Of a DNA stretch of 7,326 nt, positions 1 through 5,980 are shown in pieces. The DNA is from Bacteroidota bacterium. GTDB lineage: Bacteria > Bacteroidota > Bacteroidia > Flavobacteriales > Weeksellaceae. The notes beneath the pieces are model-generated. The model was given only the letters and a program-made list of their open reading frames with translations, made no database searches and was not told the DNA's origin. Made by a program: the position numbers and the translations under genes. The DNA is taken from NCBI GenBank assembly GCA_023448955.1, contig JAEXJU010000294.1, positions 1 through 7,326 on the forward strand, in the 5' to 3' direction. The stretch's first letter is position 1; each line of letters opens with the position of its first letter.

Positions 1-325
1 GATAAACAATGTGTGGAACCAGCTGAATTTCTTTTTCCACATCCAGATCTCTTTCGGCAATACCAAGATGGGCGGTCGAGAGTTCCGGACGGATAATGGT
101 GTCACTGGCGTAAGGACTTTCGAAGAAACATTTTTTGCAGAATCCCATCCGGTAGATTTTCTCATCATTACTACAGTTCACACATTGATAGCCAATATGT
201 TTTATATAGATGTTTTTTCCAAAAAGCTGATTCATATTAATGAGATCATTTTTTAGGTTCAGGTAATATTGGATCGGTTTTCCGTTTTGGGAAATCATTT
301 TAAGAATCTGTCCGGAGAATTGCAT
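1..325 (-). CDS. DUF2797 domain-containing protein, N-terminal part (runs off left edge)
   Basis: Reading the minus strand from ATG at 325-323 gives 108 open codons to the window edge, starting MQFSGQILKM and reaching QLVPHIVY. The sequence resembles the N-terminus of DUF2797 proteins of Bacteroidota as I remember them; no search was run. Four cysteines lie in two CxxC pairs (C48-x2-C51 and C63-x2-C66), which looks like a zinc ribbon; zinc binding is inferred. The segment after the second pair (FFESPYASDTIIRPEL, residues 67-82) is family-like. There is no signal peptide or membrane segment, so the protein is probably cytoplasmic. The molecular function of the family is unknown to me. The C-terminal part lies outside the window. 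The gene is divergent from the T9SS cargo gene, with 114 bases between the starts. The ATG at 325 is the natural start because it gives the expected N-terminus and follows an A/T-rich leader. Confidence 0.88.
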   Translation of the reverse strand, partial: MQFSGQILKMISQNGKPIQYYLNLKNDLINMNQLFGKNIYIKHIGYQCVNCSNDEKIYRMGFCKKCFFESPYASDTIIRPELSTAHLGIAERDLDVEKEIQLVPHIVY

Positions 326-339
326 CTTTATCTTTATTT

Positions 340-366
340 CAAAGTTTAAAAATAGACATTTTCAAA
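340..366 (-). promoter_or_regulatory. Weak candidate promoter for the DUF2797 gene
   Basis: On the minus strand AAACTTTG (347 to 340) differs from the Bacteroidota -7 consensus TAnnTTTG only at its first base, and lies 14 bases before the ATG at 325. A TTTG that could serve as the -33 element is at 366-363, but the 15-base spacing is shorter than the roughly 19-21 usually described. This is a weak match in AT-rich DNA. Confidence 0.25.
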
Positions 367-386
367 TAAATAATTTACACGAAGAA

Positions 387-418
387 TATATTTGTGATTT
401 ATAAAAATTATATATTTG
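387..418 (+). promoter_or_regulatory. Bacteroidota-type promoter of the T9SS cargo gene, with a duplicated TATATTTG box
   Basis: TATATTTG occurs twice, at 387-394 and 411-418, and both copies match the -7 consensus TAnnTTTG exactly. The downstream copy sits 21 bases before the ATG at 440 and fits the usual short leader of these genes; the TTTG ending the upstream copy could act as its -33 element, although the 16-base spacing is slightly short. Alternatively both boxes are used as two start sites 24 bases apart. The downstream box resembles the one before the TonB receptor gene at 6051. Confidence 0.6.
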
Positions 419-439
419 CAGCCATTTAAAAACCTTTTT

Positions 440-1249
440 ATGAAAAATATTTATTCTTTACTATCTTTTTTAGTAACATCTGTGTTATTTGCACAGACAG
501 TAATCTATTCAGAAAACTTTGGCAATCCGTCTGCGACAACTTTGCTTACAGCTTACACAGGTTTTCAAAACACCAGTCCCTTTACCTATTCTGGAACTGC
601 AGATGTGAGATCTACTACTCCGTCTGATTATACTGGTGCAAGCGGACAGGGCTGTGTATTCTTAGGAGCCTTCACAACAGCCTCTGGTACACCAGCTAAA
701 ACTCTTATCGTGAGTGGAATCAACACTGCCGGATACCAAAACCTGACACTGTCATTTGGCCACCAGAAAGGAACCAATGCAGGCAGTAATGAATTAAAGG
801 TTGAAGTAAGCGCGGATGGAACTAACTGGTCTCCTTTGACCTACTCAAGAAACACAGGCTCCGGAACATCCGTGTGGCTTGTAGTAACACCTACAGGAAC
901 TATTCCTTCTACACAAAATCTTTCTATCAGATTTACCAACCCGTTGGATTCTAATGTAGGTTTCCGTGTAGATGACTTAAAGCTGACAGGAACACAAACA
1001 CTTGCTGTAAACAATGCCAAGAAAGAACATTTTAACATCTACCCGACAGTTGTAACCAATGGAACTATCTGTGTAACTTCTGCAAACAACCAGACAAAGA
1101 AAGTCAACATTTACGATGCTTCTGCAAAATTGGTTATCAGCAGAGGTACCGACAAAGAAATCAACGTTTCCCAGCTTCCGAAAGGAACTTATATTATGAA
1201 TGTTGAAGAAAATGGTGTTGTGGAATCTAAGAAATTTATTGTTAAATAA
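440..1249 (+). CDS. Secreted protein with T9SS type A sorting domain
   Basis: A 269-residue protein. An in-frame TTG at 416 would add 8 residues but lies inside the -7 promoter box, so ATG 440 is the start; it also begins a clean signal peptide (MKNIYSLLSFLVTSVLFA, cleavage expected before Q19). Residues 20-187 are rich in Thr, Ser, Gly and Asn and read as a beta-sandwich of the MAM/jelly-roll kind: YSENFG near the start, LTLSFGHQKG (102-111), LKVEVSADGTNW (119-130), IRFTNP (163-168) and a closing VGFRVDDLKL (173-182). Residues 198-269 match the T9SS type A C-terminal sorting domain: FNIYPT at 198-203, KVNIYD, a LPKGTYIMNV strand near 246-255, and a basic C-terminus KKFIVK. Known for the family: Sec export, then T9SS transport across the outer membrane with removal of the sorting domain. 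No catalytic motif is visible, so the function (adhesin, carbohydrate binding or other) is undetermined. It is a single-gene unit with its own promoter and terminator. Confidence 0.9.
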   Translation: MKNIYSLLSFLVTSVLFAQTVIYSENFGNPSATTLLTAYTGFQNTSPFTYSGTADVRSTTPSDYTGASGQGCVFLGAFTTASGTPAKTLIVSGINTAGYQNLTLSFGHQKGTNAGSNELKVEVSADGTNWSPLTYSRNTGSGTSVWLVVTPTGTIPSTQNLSIRFTNPLDSNVGFRVDDLKLTGTQTLAVNNAKKEHFNIYPTVVTNGTICVTSANNQTKKVNIYDASAKLVISRGTDKEINVSQLPKGTYIMNVEENGVVESKKFIVK

Positions 1250-1268
1250 GTAAAACACATTCATTTTT

Positions 1269-1302
1269 CAAAAGAATCTCCTAATAAGGGATTCTTTTTT
1301 TT
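1269..1302 (+). terminator. Rho-independent terminator after the T9SS cargo gene
   Basis: AAAGAATC (1271-1278) and CC (1280-1281) pair with GGGATTCTTT (1288-1297), leaving T1279 bulged and a six-base loop TAATAA. A run of eight T (1295-1302) follows, part of it within the stem. It lies 20 bases after the TAA at 1247-1249 and separates this gene from the epimerase. Confidence 0.8.
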
Positions 1303-1312
1303 GTTTAATTCT

Positions 1313-1320
1313 TATCTTCG
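1313..1320 (+). promoter_or_regulatory. Candidate -7 promoter box of the epimerase gene
   Basis: TATCTTCG matches TAnnTTTG except for one base (C for T) and ends 17 bases before the ATG at 1338, the same geometry as the other promoters in this window. No convincing -33 TTTG is seen at the right spacing. Since a terminator immediately precedes it, the gene needs its own promoter and this is the best candidate. Confidence 0.4.
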
Positions 1321-1337
1321 CATCAACACAATATATT

Positions 1338-2375
1338 ATGAACTATCTGATAACTGGAGGAAGCGGATTCATCGGTTCACATCTGGTAGAACACCTTTTG
1401 AAAAACGGACATTCTGTCATTAACATTGACAATTTTGATGATTTTTATGATTACAGAATAAAAATCCGAAATACCCTAGAATCCACAGGAAATACTTCCT
1501 CTTTTGAATTCAAGAATAAAGAAAATGATATTAATCAATTAATACACACCACAGAATCTTCACATTATAAACTCTACTATCAGGACATTAGAGATAAGGA
1601 CACACTCAAAACCATCTTTGAAAATCACGAAATAGACCTGGTTATTCACCTTGCAGCTCTGGCTGGTGTGCGCCCGTCTATAGAGAGACCATTGGATTAT
1701 GAAGCTGTTAATATCCGCGGGACTCAGAACCTTTGGGAACTTTGTAAAGAATTTGGAATCCATAAATTTGTTTGTGCTTCGTCATCAAGTGTTTATGGAA
1801 ATAACGAGAAAGTTCCTTTTTCAGAAACAGATAATGTGGACAAACCTATCTCACCCTATGCTGCATCCAAAAAAGCGGGTGAAATATTAGGTCATGTTTA
1901 TCATCATCTTTATCATATTGACATGATACAACTGCGGTCTTTTACGGTTTACGGACCAAGACAAAGACCGGATCTGGCCATTCATAAGTTTACAAAATTA
2001 ATTCTGGATGATAATGAAATTCCTTTTTACGGAGACGGATCAACAGCCAGAGATTATACTTTTATTGATGATATTATAGATGGTATTCTAAAATCTGTAT
2101 TACATCTGGAAAATAATGAAAAGGTGTACGAAATAATCAATCTAGGAGAAAGTGAAGTGGTAACACTGTCAGAAATGCTGTCAGAATTAGAAAAAGCTCT
2201 TGGGAAATCTGCTAGTAAGAAAATGCTACCGATGCAGGCAGGAGACGTCCTGAAAACCAATGCGGACATTACAAAAGCCAAAACGCTGATTGGATATAAA
2301 CCAACTACAGACTTCCAAAATGGCATAAAAAAATTTGTGGAATGGTTTTTGGGAAACCGCATAAATAATAGCTGA
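1338..2375 (+). CDS. NAD-dependent sugar-nucleotide epimerase/dehydratase (UDP-glucuronate 4-epimerase-like)
   Basis: A 345-residue member of the extended short-chain dehydrogenase/reductase family, the usual length for nucleotide-sugar epimerases. The N-terminal Rossmann fold carries the NAD-binding motif GGSGFIG (residues 7-13) and an acidic D31 at the end of beta-2. The catalytic set is present: a serine in the ASSSSVYG motif (147-154; S149 aligns with GalE Ser124) and the YxxxK pair Y174/K178. The substrate-side motifs FTVYGPRQRPD (202-212) and YGDGSTARDYTFIDD (231-245) are typical of UDP-glucuronate/UDP-hexose 4-epimerases. Known reaction: reversible C4 inversion of a UDP-sugar through a keto intermediate, supplying capsule, O-antigen or exopolysaccharide synthesis; the exact substrate cannot be read from sequence. 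An extra stretch of about 25 residues (roughly 48-76) separates strand beta-2 from the YYQDIRD segment (80-86). No other polysaccharide gene is in the window. The protein is soluble and cytoplasmic. Confidence 0.9.
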   Translation: MNYLITGGSGFIGSHLVEHLLKNGHSVINIDNFDDFYDYRIKIRNTLESTGNTSSFEFKNKENDINQLIHTTESSHYKLYYQDIRDKDTLKTIFENHEIDLVIHLAALAGVRPSIERPLDYEAVNIRGTQNLWELCKEFGIHKFVCASSSSVYGNNEKVPFSETDNVDKPISPYAASKKAGEILGHVYHHLYHIDMIQLRSFTVYGPRQRPDLAIHKFTKLILDDNEIPFYGDGSTARDYTFIDDIIDGILKSVLHLENNEKVYEIINLGESEVVTLSEMLSELEKALGKSASKKMLPMQAGDVLKTNADITKAKTLIGYKPTTDFQNGIKKFVEWFLGNRINNS

Positions 2376-2462
2376 TGGCACATATATCTGGAGTCAATCG
2401 CAATGATTATTAAATATTATTGAAAATCAGCAGAAATATATATAAAATATCACCTAATTTTT

Positions 2463-2470
2463 TACTTTTG
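2463..2470 (+). promoter_or_regulatory. -7 promoter box of the DUF2795 gene
   Basis: TACTTTTG is an exact match to TAnnTTTG and ends 14 bases before the ATG at 2485. The upstream 60 bases are strongly A/T rich and contain no clear -33 TTTG. The leader is short and A-rich with no Shine-Dalgarno sequence, as is usual in Bacteroidota. This promoter probably also serves secA, for which no separate promoter is evident. Confidence 0.55.
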
Positions 2471-2484
2471 CAAAAATTTAAATT

Positions 2485-2706
2485 ATGTATTGGACATTAG
2501 AATTAGCTTCATATCTAAGTGACGCACCTTGGCCGATGACCAAGGCAGAATTAATCGATTACGCAATCAGAACCGGAGCACCAATGGAAGTGGTGGAAAA
2601 CCTGCAGGCCATAGAGGACGAGGGAGAGATCTACGATTCCATAGAAGAAGTATGGTCAGACTATCCAACGGACGAAGATTTCCTTTGGAACGAAGACGAA
2701 TATTAA
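2485..2706 (+). CDS. Small acidic DUF2795 family protein
   Basis: A 73-residue protein beginning MYWTLELASYLSDAPWP and ending NEDEY. It matches the short DUF2795 proteins of Flavobacteriia as I remember them; no search was run. It has 20 acidic residues (12 Glu, 8 Asp) against two basic ones (K20, R29), and four tryptophans (W3, W16, W57, W68). The first 40 residues look helical (ELIDYAIRTGAPMEVVENL, 22-40), in keeping with the compact helical fold expected for this family; the last 30 are an acidic tail. There is no signal peptide or membrane segment. Its function is unknown. It has its own promoter and lies 94 bases upstream of secA in the same direction, so co-transcription is possible, but a functional link to Sec export is only inference. 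A second frame open across part of the gene is a shadow. Confidence 0.9.
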   Translation: MYWTLELASYLSDAPWPMTKAELIDYAIRTGAPMEVVENLQAIEDEGEIYDSIEEVWSDYPTDEDFLWNEDEY

Positions 2707-2710
2707 GATA

Positions 2711-2745
2711 GCAATTGGCTGATGGCTTCTTGCTATTGGCTTTTT
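2711..2745 (+). repeat. Phased heptad repeat, block 1 (five 7-nt units), foldable hairpin
   Basis: GC dinucleotides occur at 2711, 2718, 2725, 2732 and 2739, exactly 7 bases apart, and nowhere else in the block. The units are GCAATTG, GCTGATG, GCTTCTT, GCTATTG and GCTTTTT. The block folds: ATAGCAA (2708-2714) pairs with TTGCTAT (2730-2736), and inside it GGC at 2717-2719 pairs with GCT at 2725-2727 (one wobble) across a mismatched internal loop. A run of five T (2741-2745) follows four bases after the stem, so it might be a weak terminator for the DUF2795 gene, but the gap makes that uncertain. Confidence 0.7.
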
Positions 2746-2763
2746 ATAAATACAATTATTAAT

Positions 2764-2798
2764 GCGATTAGCTACACGCTAATTGCCAAAAGCTGAAT
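2764..2798 (+). repeat. Phased heptad repeat, block 2 (five 7-nt units), hairpin just before secA
   Basis: GC dinucleotides lie at 2764, 2771, 2778, 2785 and 2792, again exactly 7 apart with none out of phase. The units are GCGATTA, GCTACAC, GCTAATT, GCCAAAA and GCTGAAT. The first four units form a nine-pair stem, GCGATTAGC (2764-2772) with GCTAATTGC (2778-2786), with one G-T wobble and loop TACAC. The hairpin ends 14 bases before the secA ATG and the last unit ends two bases before it, so it lies within the region where a ribosome would bind. Confidence 0.7.
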
Positions 2799-2800
2799 AA

Positions 2801-5800
2801 ATGAGTTTTTTAAATACAGTTCTTAAAAGTTTTTTGGGAGACAAAAATGCAAAAGATTTAAAAGAAGTAAAAAAAGTTGTCGCAAAAATTAAAGCAGCAG
2901 AACCAAACATCCAGACATTGACAGATGATGGATTGCGAGAAAAAACAGCAGAATTCAAAGAGAAAATCAAATCTGCCGCTGCTAAATTCACTTCCCAAAT
3001 TGACGAAATAAAAGAGCAGATTAAAAACTCGACCAACGTAGATAAAAAGGAAGCACTTTTTGGCAAAATAGAATCTCTGAAAAAAGATTCTTATCAAGTT
3101 GAAGAGAAAGTTCTTAATGAGATCCTTCCGGAAGCATTTGCTTTGGTCAAGGAAACTTCCAGACGTCTGGCTCAGAACGGCGAAATCCGAGTAACTGCTA
3201 CTGACAGAGATCGAGAACTTGCATCTTACAAGGACTTTGTTTCCATAGAAGGGGAAACTGCTGTCTGGAAAAATAGCTGGGACGCAGCCGGAACGCCGGT
3301 GGTTTGGGATATGGTTCACTATGATACACAATTTATTGGTGGTGCCGTTCTACACTCCGGAAAAATTGCCGAGATGGCAACCGGTGAAGGTAAAACCCTA
3401 GTAGGTACACTTCCGATTTATCTTAATGCACTTCCGGGACGTGGTGTACACGTTGTAACCGTGAACGATTATCTTGCAAAAAGAGACTCGGCGTGGATGG
3501 GTCCTTTGTATGAATTCCATGGATTAACCATTGACTGTATTGATAATCACCAACCAAACTCAGATGCCAGAAGAAAAGCTTATCAGTCGAGCATTACTTA
3601 CGGAACCAATAATGAATTCGGTTTTGATTACCTGAGAGATAATATGGTAACCAATCCAACTGAACTTGTTCAGGGTGAATTAAATTTTGCAATTGTTGAT
3701 GAGGTAGACTCTGTTTTGATCGATGACGCAAGAACACCATTGATTATTTCCGGACCTGTTCCTCAAGGTGACAGACAGGAGTTTGATGTTCTGAAACCTT
3801 CCATTGACAGAATTGTAGAAGTTCAGAAAAAAACGGTTTCTGCAATTTTCAACGAAGCTAAAAAACTGATTGCTAACGGCAACACTAAAGAAGGTGGATT
3901 CAAATTGCTTCAGGCTTACAGAGGTCTTCCAAAAAACAGACAGTTGATTAAGTTCTTGTCAGAAAGCGGAAACCGTGCATTGTTGCAAAAAGTTGAAGGC
4001 CAATATATGGCAGATAACAACCGTGATATGCCAATCGTGGACAAAGATCTTTACTTTGTTATTGATGAAAAAAATAATCAAATTGATTTAACGGACAAAG
4101 GTGTAGAATACATGTCAGCAGGAAACGAGGATAATCATTTCTTCGTTCTTCCGGACATTGCTACAGAAATTGCAGAACTTGAAAAGAAAAATCTTTCCAA
4201 AGAAGAAGAATTTGCAGCGAAAGAAGAATTGTACAGAGATTTTGCAGTAAAATCCGAGCGTGTTCATACGATGAACCAGTTGCTTAAGGCTTACACATTA
4301 TTCGAAAAAGATGATGAATATGTAGTAATTGACGGCGAAGTTAAAATCGTGGACGAGCAAACAGGTCGTATCATGGAAGGACGTCGTTATTCGGACGGAC
4401 TTCACCAGGCAATTGAAGCCAAGGAAAATGTAAAGATCGAAGCAGCTACTCAGACATTTGCGACCATTACTTTGCAGAACTATTTCCGTATGTACAATAA
4501 ACTGGCCGGTATGACCGGAACTGCGGAAACCGAAGCTGGAGAATTCTGGCAGATTTACAAATTAGATGTCGTAGTAATTCCTACCAACAGACCAATCCAG
4601 AGAGATGACAGACAGGATTTGGTTTACAAAACCAACCGTGAAAAATACAATGCTGTAATAGAAGAAATCGAAAAGCTAACCTCAGCAGGAAGACCTGTTT
4701 TGGTGGGTACAACTTCGGTGGAAATTTCTCAGTTGCTTTCCAGAGCTTTACAGCTAAGAAAAATCCAGCACCAGGTTCTGAATGCGAAACTTCACAAGAA
4801 AGAAGCGGAGATTGTAGCCGGAGCCGGTGGACCAGGCGTTGTGACGATTGCAACCAATATGGCTGGTAGAGGTACCGATATCAAGCTAAAACCGGAAGTG
4901 AAAGAAGCAGGAGGTTTGGCCATCATTGGTACGGAAAGACACGATTCCCGCCGTGTGGACAGACAGCTGAGAGGTAGAGCCGGCCGACAAGGAGATCCGG
5001 GAAGTTCCCAATTCTATGTTTCTTTGGAAGATAATCTGATGCGTCTTTTTGGTTCCGAGAGAATCGCTAAGATGATGGACAGAATGGGTCATAAAGAAGG
5101 TGAAGTGATTCAGCATTCTATGATTTCTAAGTCTATCGAGAGAGCTCAGAAAAAGGTTGAAGAAAATAACTTCGGTGTCAGAAAAAGATTGTTGGAGTAC
5201 GATGATGTAATGAACAAGCAGCGTGATGTGATCTATAAAAGAAGAAAGAATGCTCTCTTCGGCGATCACCTGAAGTATGACATCGTAAATATGATTTACG
5301 ATACTGCCGCAGCCATTGTTACACAGACCAAAGCTACAGGAAATTACAAAGATTTCGAATTTGAGATCATCAAACATTTCACAATGGAAGCTCCTGTGAA
5401 TGAATCAGAATTTGCAAGCACTCAGATTCCTGCATTAACGGATATCGTATTCAAAAAAGCGAAAGAAGATTATGATCTGAGATTAAACCTTTTGAAAGAA
5501 AAAGCGTATCCAATCATTGAAAATGTGTATCTGAATCAAGGTTCTATGTTCAAAATGATCCAGGTTCCTTTCACAGATGGTACAAAAACAATGACCATTG
5601 TTACGGATCTTGAAGAAGCTTATGAAACCAAATGCGAATCATTGATTACAGATTTTGAAAAGAATATTTCATTGGCAATCATTGATGAAAACTGGAAAAC
5701 GCATCTAAGAGAAATGGATGACCTGAGACGTTCTTCCCAAGGTGCAGTTTACGAACAGAAAGATCCTTTGGTAATTTATAAACAAGAATCTTTTTATCTG

Positions 5801-5872
5801 TTCAGCGAAATGGTAGATAAAGTGAATAAAGAGATTGTCTCTTTCTTATACAAAGGAGAAATACCTGCATAA
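2801..5872 (+). CDS. secA: Protein translocase subunit SecA
   Basis: A complete 1023-residue SecA, the ATPase that pushes unfolded preproteins through SecYEG at the inner membrane. Start ATG 2801 gives the standard N-terminus MSFLNTVLKSFLGDKN. Domains in order: nucleotide-binding domain 1 with Walker A MATGEGKT (192-199) and DEAD-type Walker B DEVD (300-303); preprotein cross-linking domain from about 315 to 450; NBD2 with GMTGTAETE (570-578), TNMAGRGTD (685-693) and the arginine-finger motif QLRGRAGRQG (722-731); then the helical scaffold and two-helix finger, with IDENWKTHL (961-969) and YEQKDP (984-989), whose Tyr984 aligns with the E. coli finger tyrosine. It is longer than the 901-residue E. 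coli protein because of charged insertions near residues 58-108 and 335-410, which are usual in Bacteroidota. It stops at KGEIPA, with no C-terminal linker and no CxCxSG zinc domain. A strong terminator 24 bases downstream argues this is the true end. No SecM-like gene or clear promoter precedes it. Confidence 0.97.
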   Translation: MSFLNTVLKSFLGDKNAKDLKEVKKVVAKIKAAEPNIQTLTDDGLREKTAEFKEKIKSAAAKFTSQIDEIKEQIKNSTNVDKKEALFGKIESLKKDSYQVEEKVLNEILPEAFALVKETSRRLAQNGEIRVTATDRDRELASYKDFVSIEGETAVWKNSWDAAGTPVVWDMVHYDTQFIGGAVLHSGKIAEMATGEGKTLVGTLPIYLNALPGRGVHVVTVNDYLAKRDSAWMGPLYEFHGLTIDCIDNHQPNSDARRKAYQSSITYGTNNEFGFDYLRDNMVTNPTELVQGELNFAIVDEVDSVLIDDARTPLIISGPVPQGDRQEFDVLKPSIDRIVEVQKKTVSAIFNEAKKLIANGNTKEGGFKLLQAYRGLPKNRQLIKFLSESGNRALLQKVEGQYMADNNRDMPIVDKDLYFVIDEKNNQIDLTDKGVEYMSAGNEDNHFFVLPDIATEIAELEKKNLSKEEEFAAKEELYRDFAVKSERVHTMNQLLKAYTLFEKDDEYVVIDGEVKIVDEQTGRIMEGRRYSDGLHQAIEAKENVKIEAATQTFATITLQNYFRMYNKLAGMTGTAETEAGEFWQIYKLDVVVIPTNRPIQRDDRQDLVYKTNREKYNAVIEEIEKLTSAGRPVLVGTTSVEISQLLSRALQLRKIQHQVLNAKLHKKEAEIVAGAGGPGVVTIATNMAGRGTDIKLKPEVKEAGGLAIIGTERHDSRRVDRQLRGRAGRQGDPGSSQFYVSLEDNLMRLFGSERIAKMMDRMGHKEGEVIQHSMISKSIERAQKKVEENNFGVRKRLLEYDDVMNKQRDVIYKRRKNALFGDHLKYDIVNMIYDTAAAIVTQTKATGNYKDFEFEIIKHFTMEAPVNESEFASTQIPALTDIVFKKAKEDYDLRLNLLKEKAYPIIENVYLNQGSMFKMIQVPFTDGTKTMTIVTDLEEAYETKCESLITDFEKNISLAIIDENWKTHLREMDDLRRSSQGAVYEQKDPLVIYKQESFYLFSEMVDKVNKEIVSFLYKGEIPA

Positions 5873-5896
5873 AATTATTTTCAAATAATAAATCAT

Positions 5897-5926
5897 AATC
5901 CTGTTGAGAAATCAGCAGGATTTTTT
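5897..5926 (+). terminator. Rho-independent terminator after secA, GAAA tetraloop
   Basis: AATCCTGTTGA (5897-5907) pairs with TCAGCAGGATT (5912-5922) over 11 base pairs with a single T-G wobble, closing a GAAA tetraloop (5908-5911) of the stable GNRA kind. Six T (5921-5926) follow. It begins 25 bases after the secA stop codon and is the clearest terminator in the window. Confidence 0.92.
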
Positions 5927-5980
5927 ATTGAATACTAGCCGAGTTTACTTTATAATCTGATATGCCTCCCATTTAAATTA

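Noticed and set aside
11..256. An 81-codon open frame on the plus strand
   Set aside because: It is antisense to the well-supported DUF2797 reading, has no promoter and no family-like features.
416..439. A TTG start adding eight residues to the T9SS cargo protein
   Set aside because: The TTG is part of the -7 promoter box at 411-418, and the ATG at 440 gives a clean signal peptide.
841..1264. Minus-strand open frames opposite the T9SS cargo gene
   Set aside because: They are antisense to the sorting-domain coding region, overlap each other and have no promoter or recognisable motif.
2054..2383. A 109-codon minus-strand frame opposite the epimerase C-terminus
   Set aside because: It mirrors a conserved coding region, and its translation is low-complexity Ser/Phe/Leu of shadow type.
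2422..2432. AATCAGCAG shared with the secA terminator arm (5910-5919)
   Set aside because: There is no matching hairpin or T-run at the first site, and a short match of this kind in AT-rich intergenic DNA is likely chance.
2529..2711. A second plus-strand frame within the DUF2795 gene (60 codons, Arg-rich)
   Set aside because: It lies inside a recognised family member in another frame and has no promoter of its own.
4581..5377. Long minus-strand frames opposite secA
   Set aside because: They are antisense to conserved helicase motifs; composition is that expected from the complement of an AT-rich gene.
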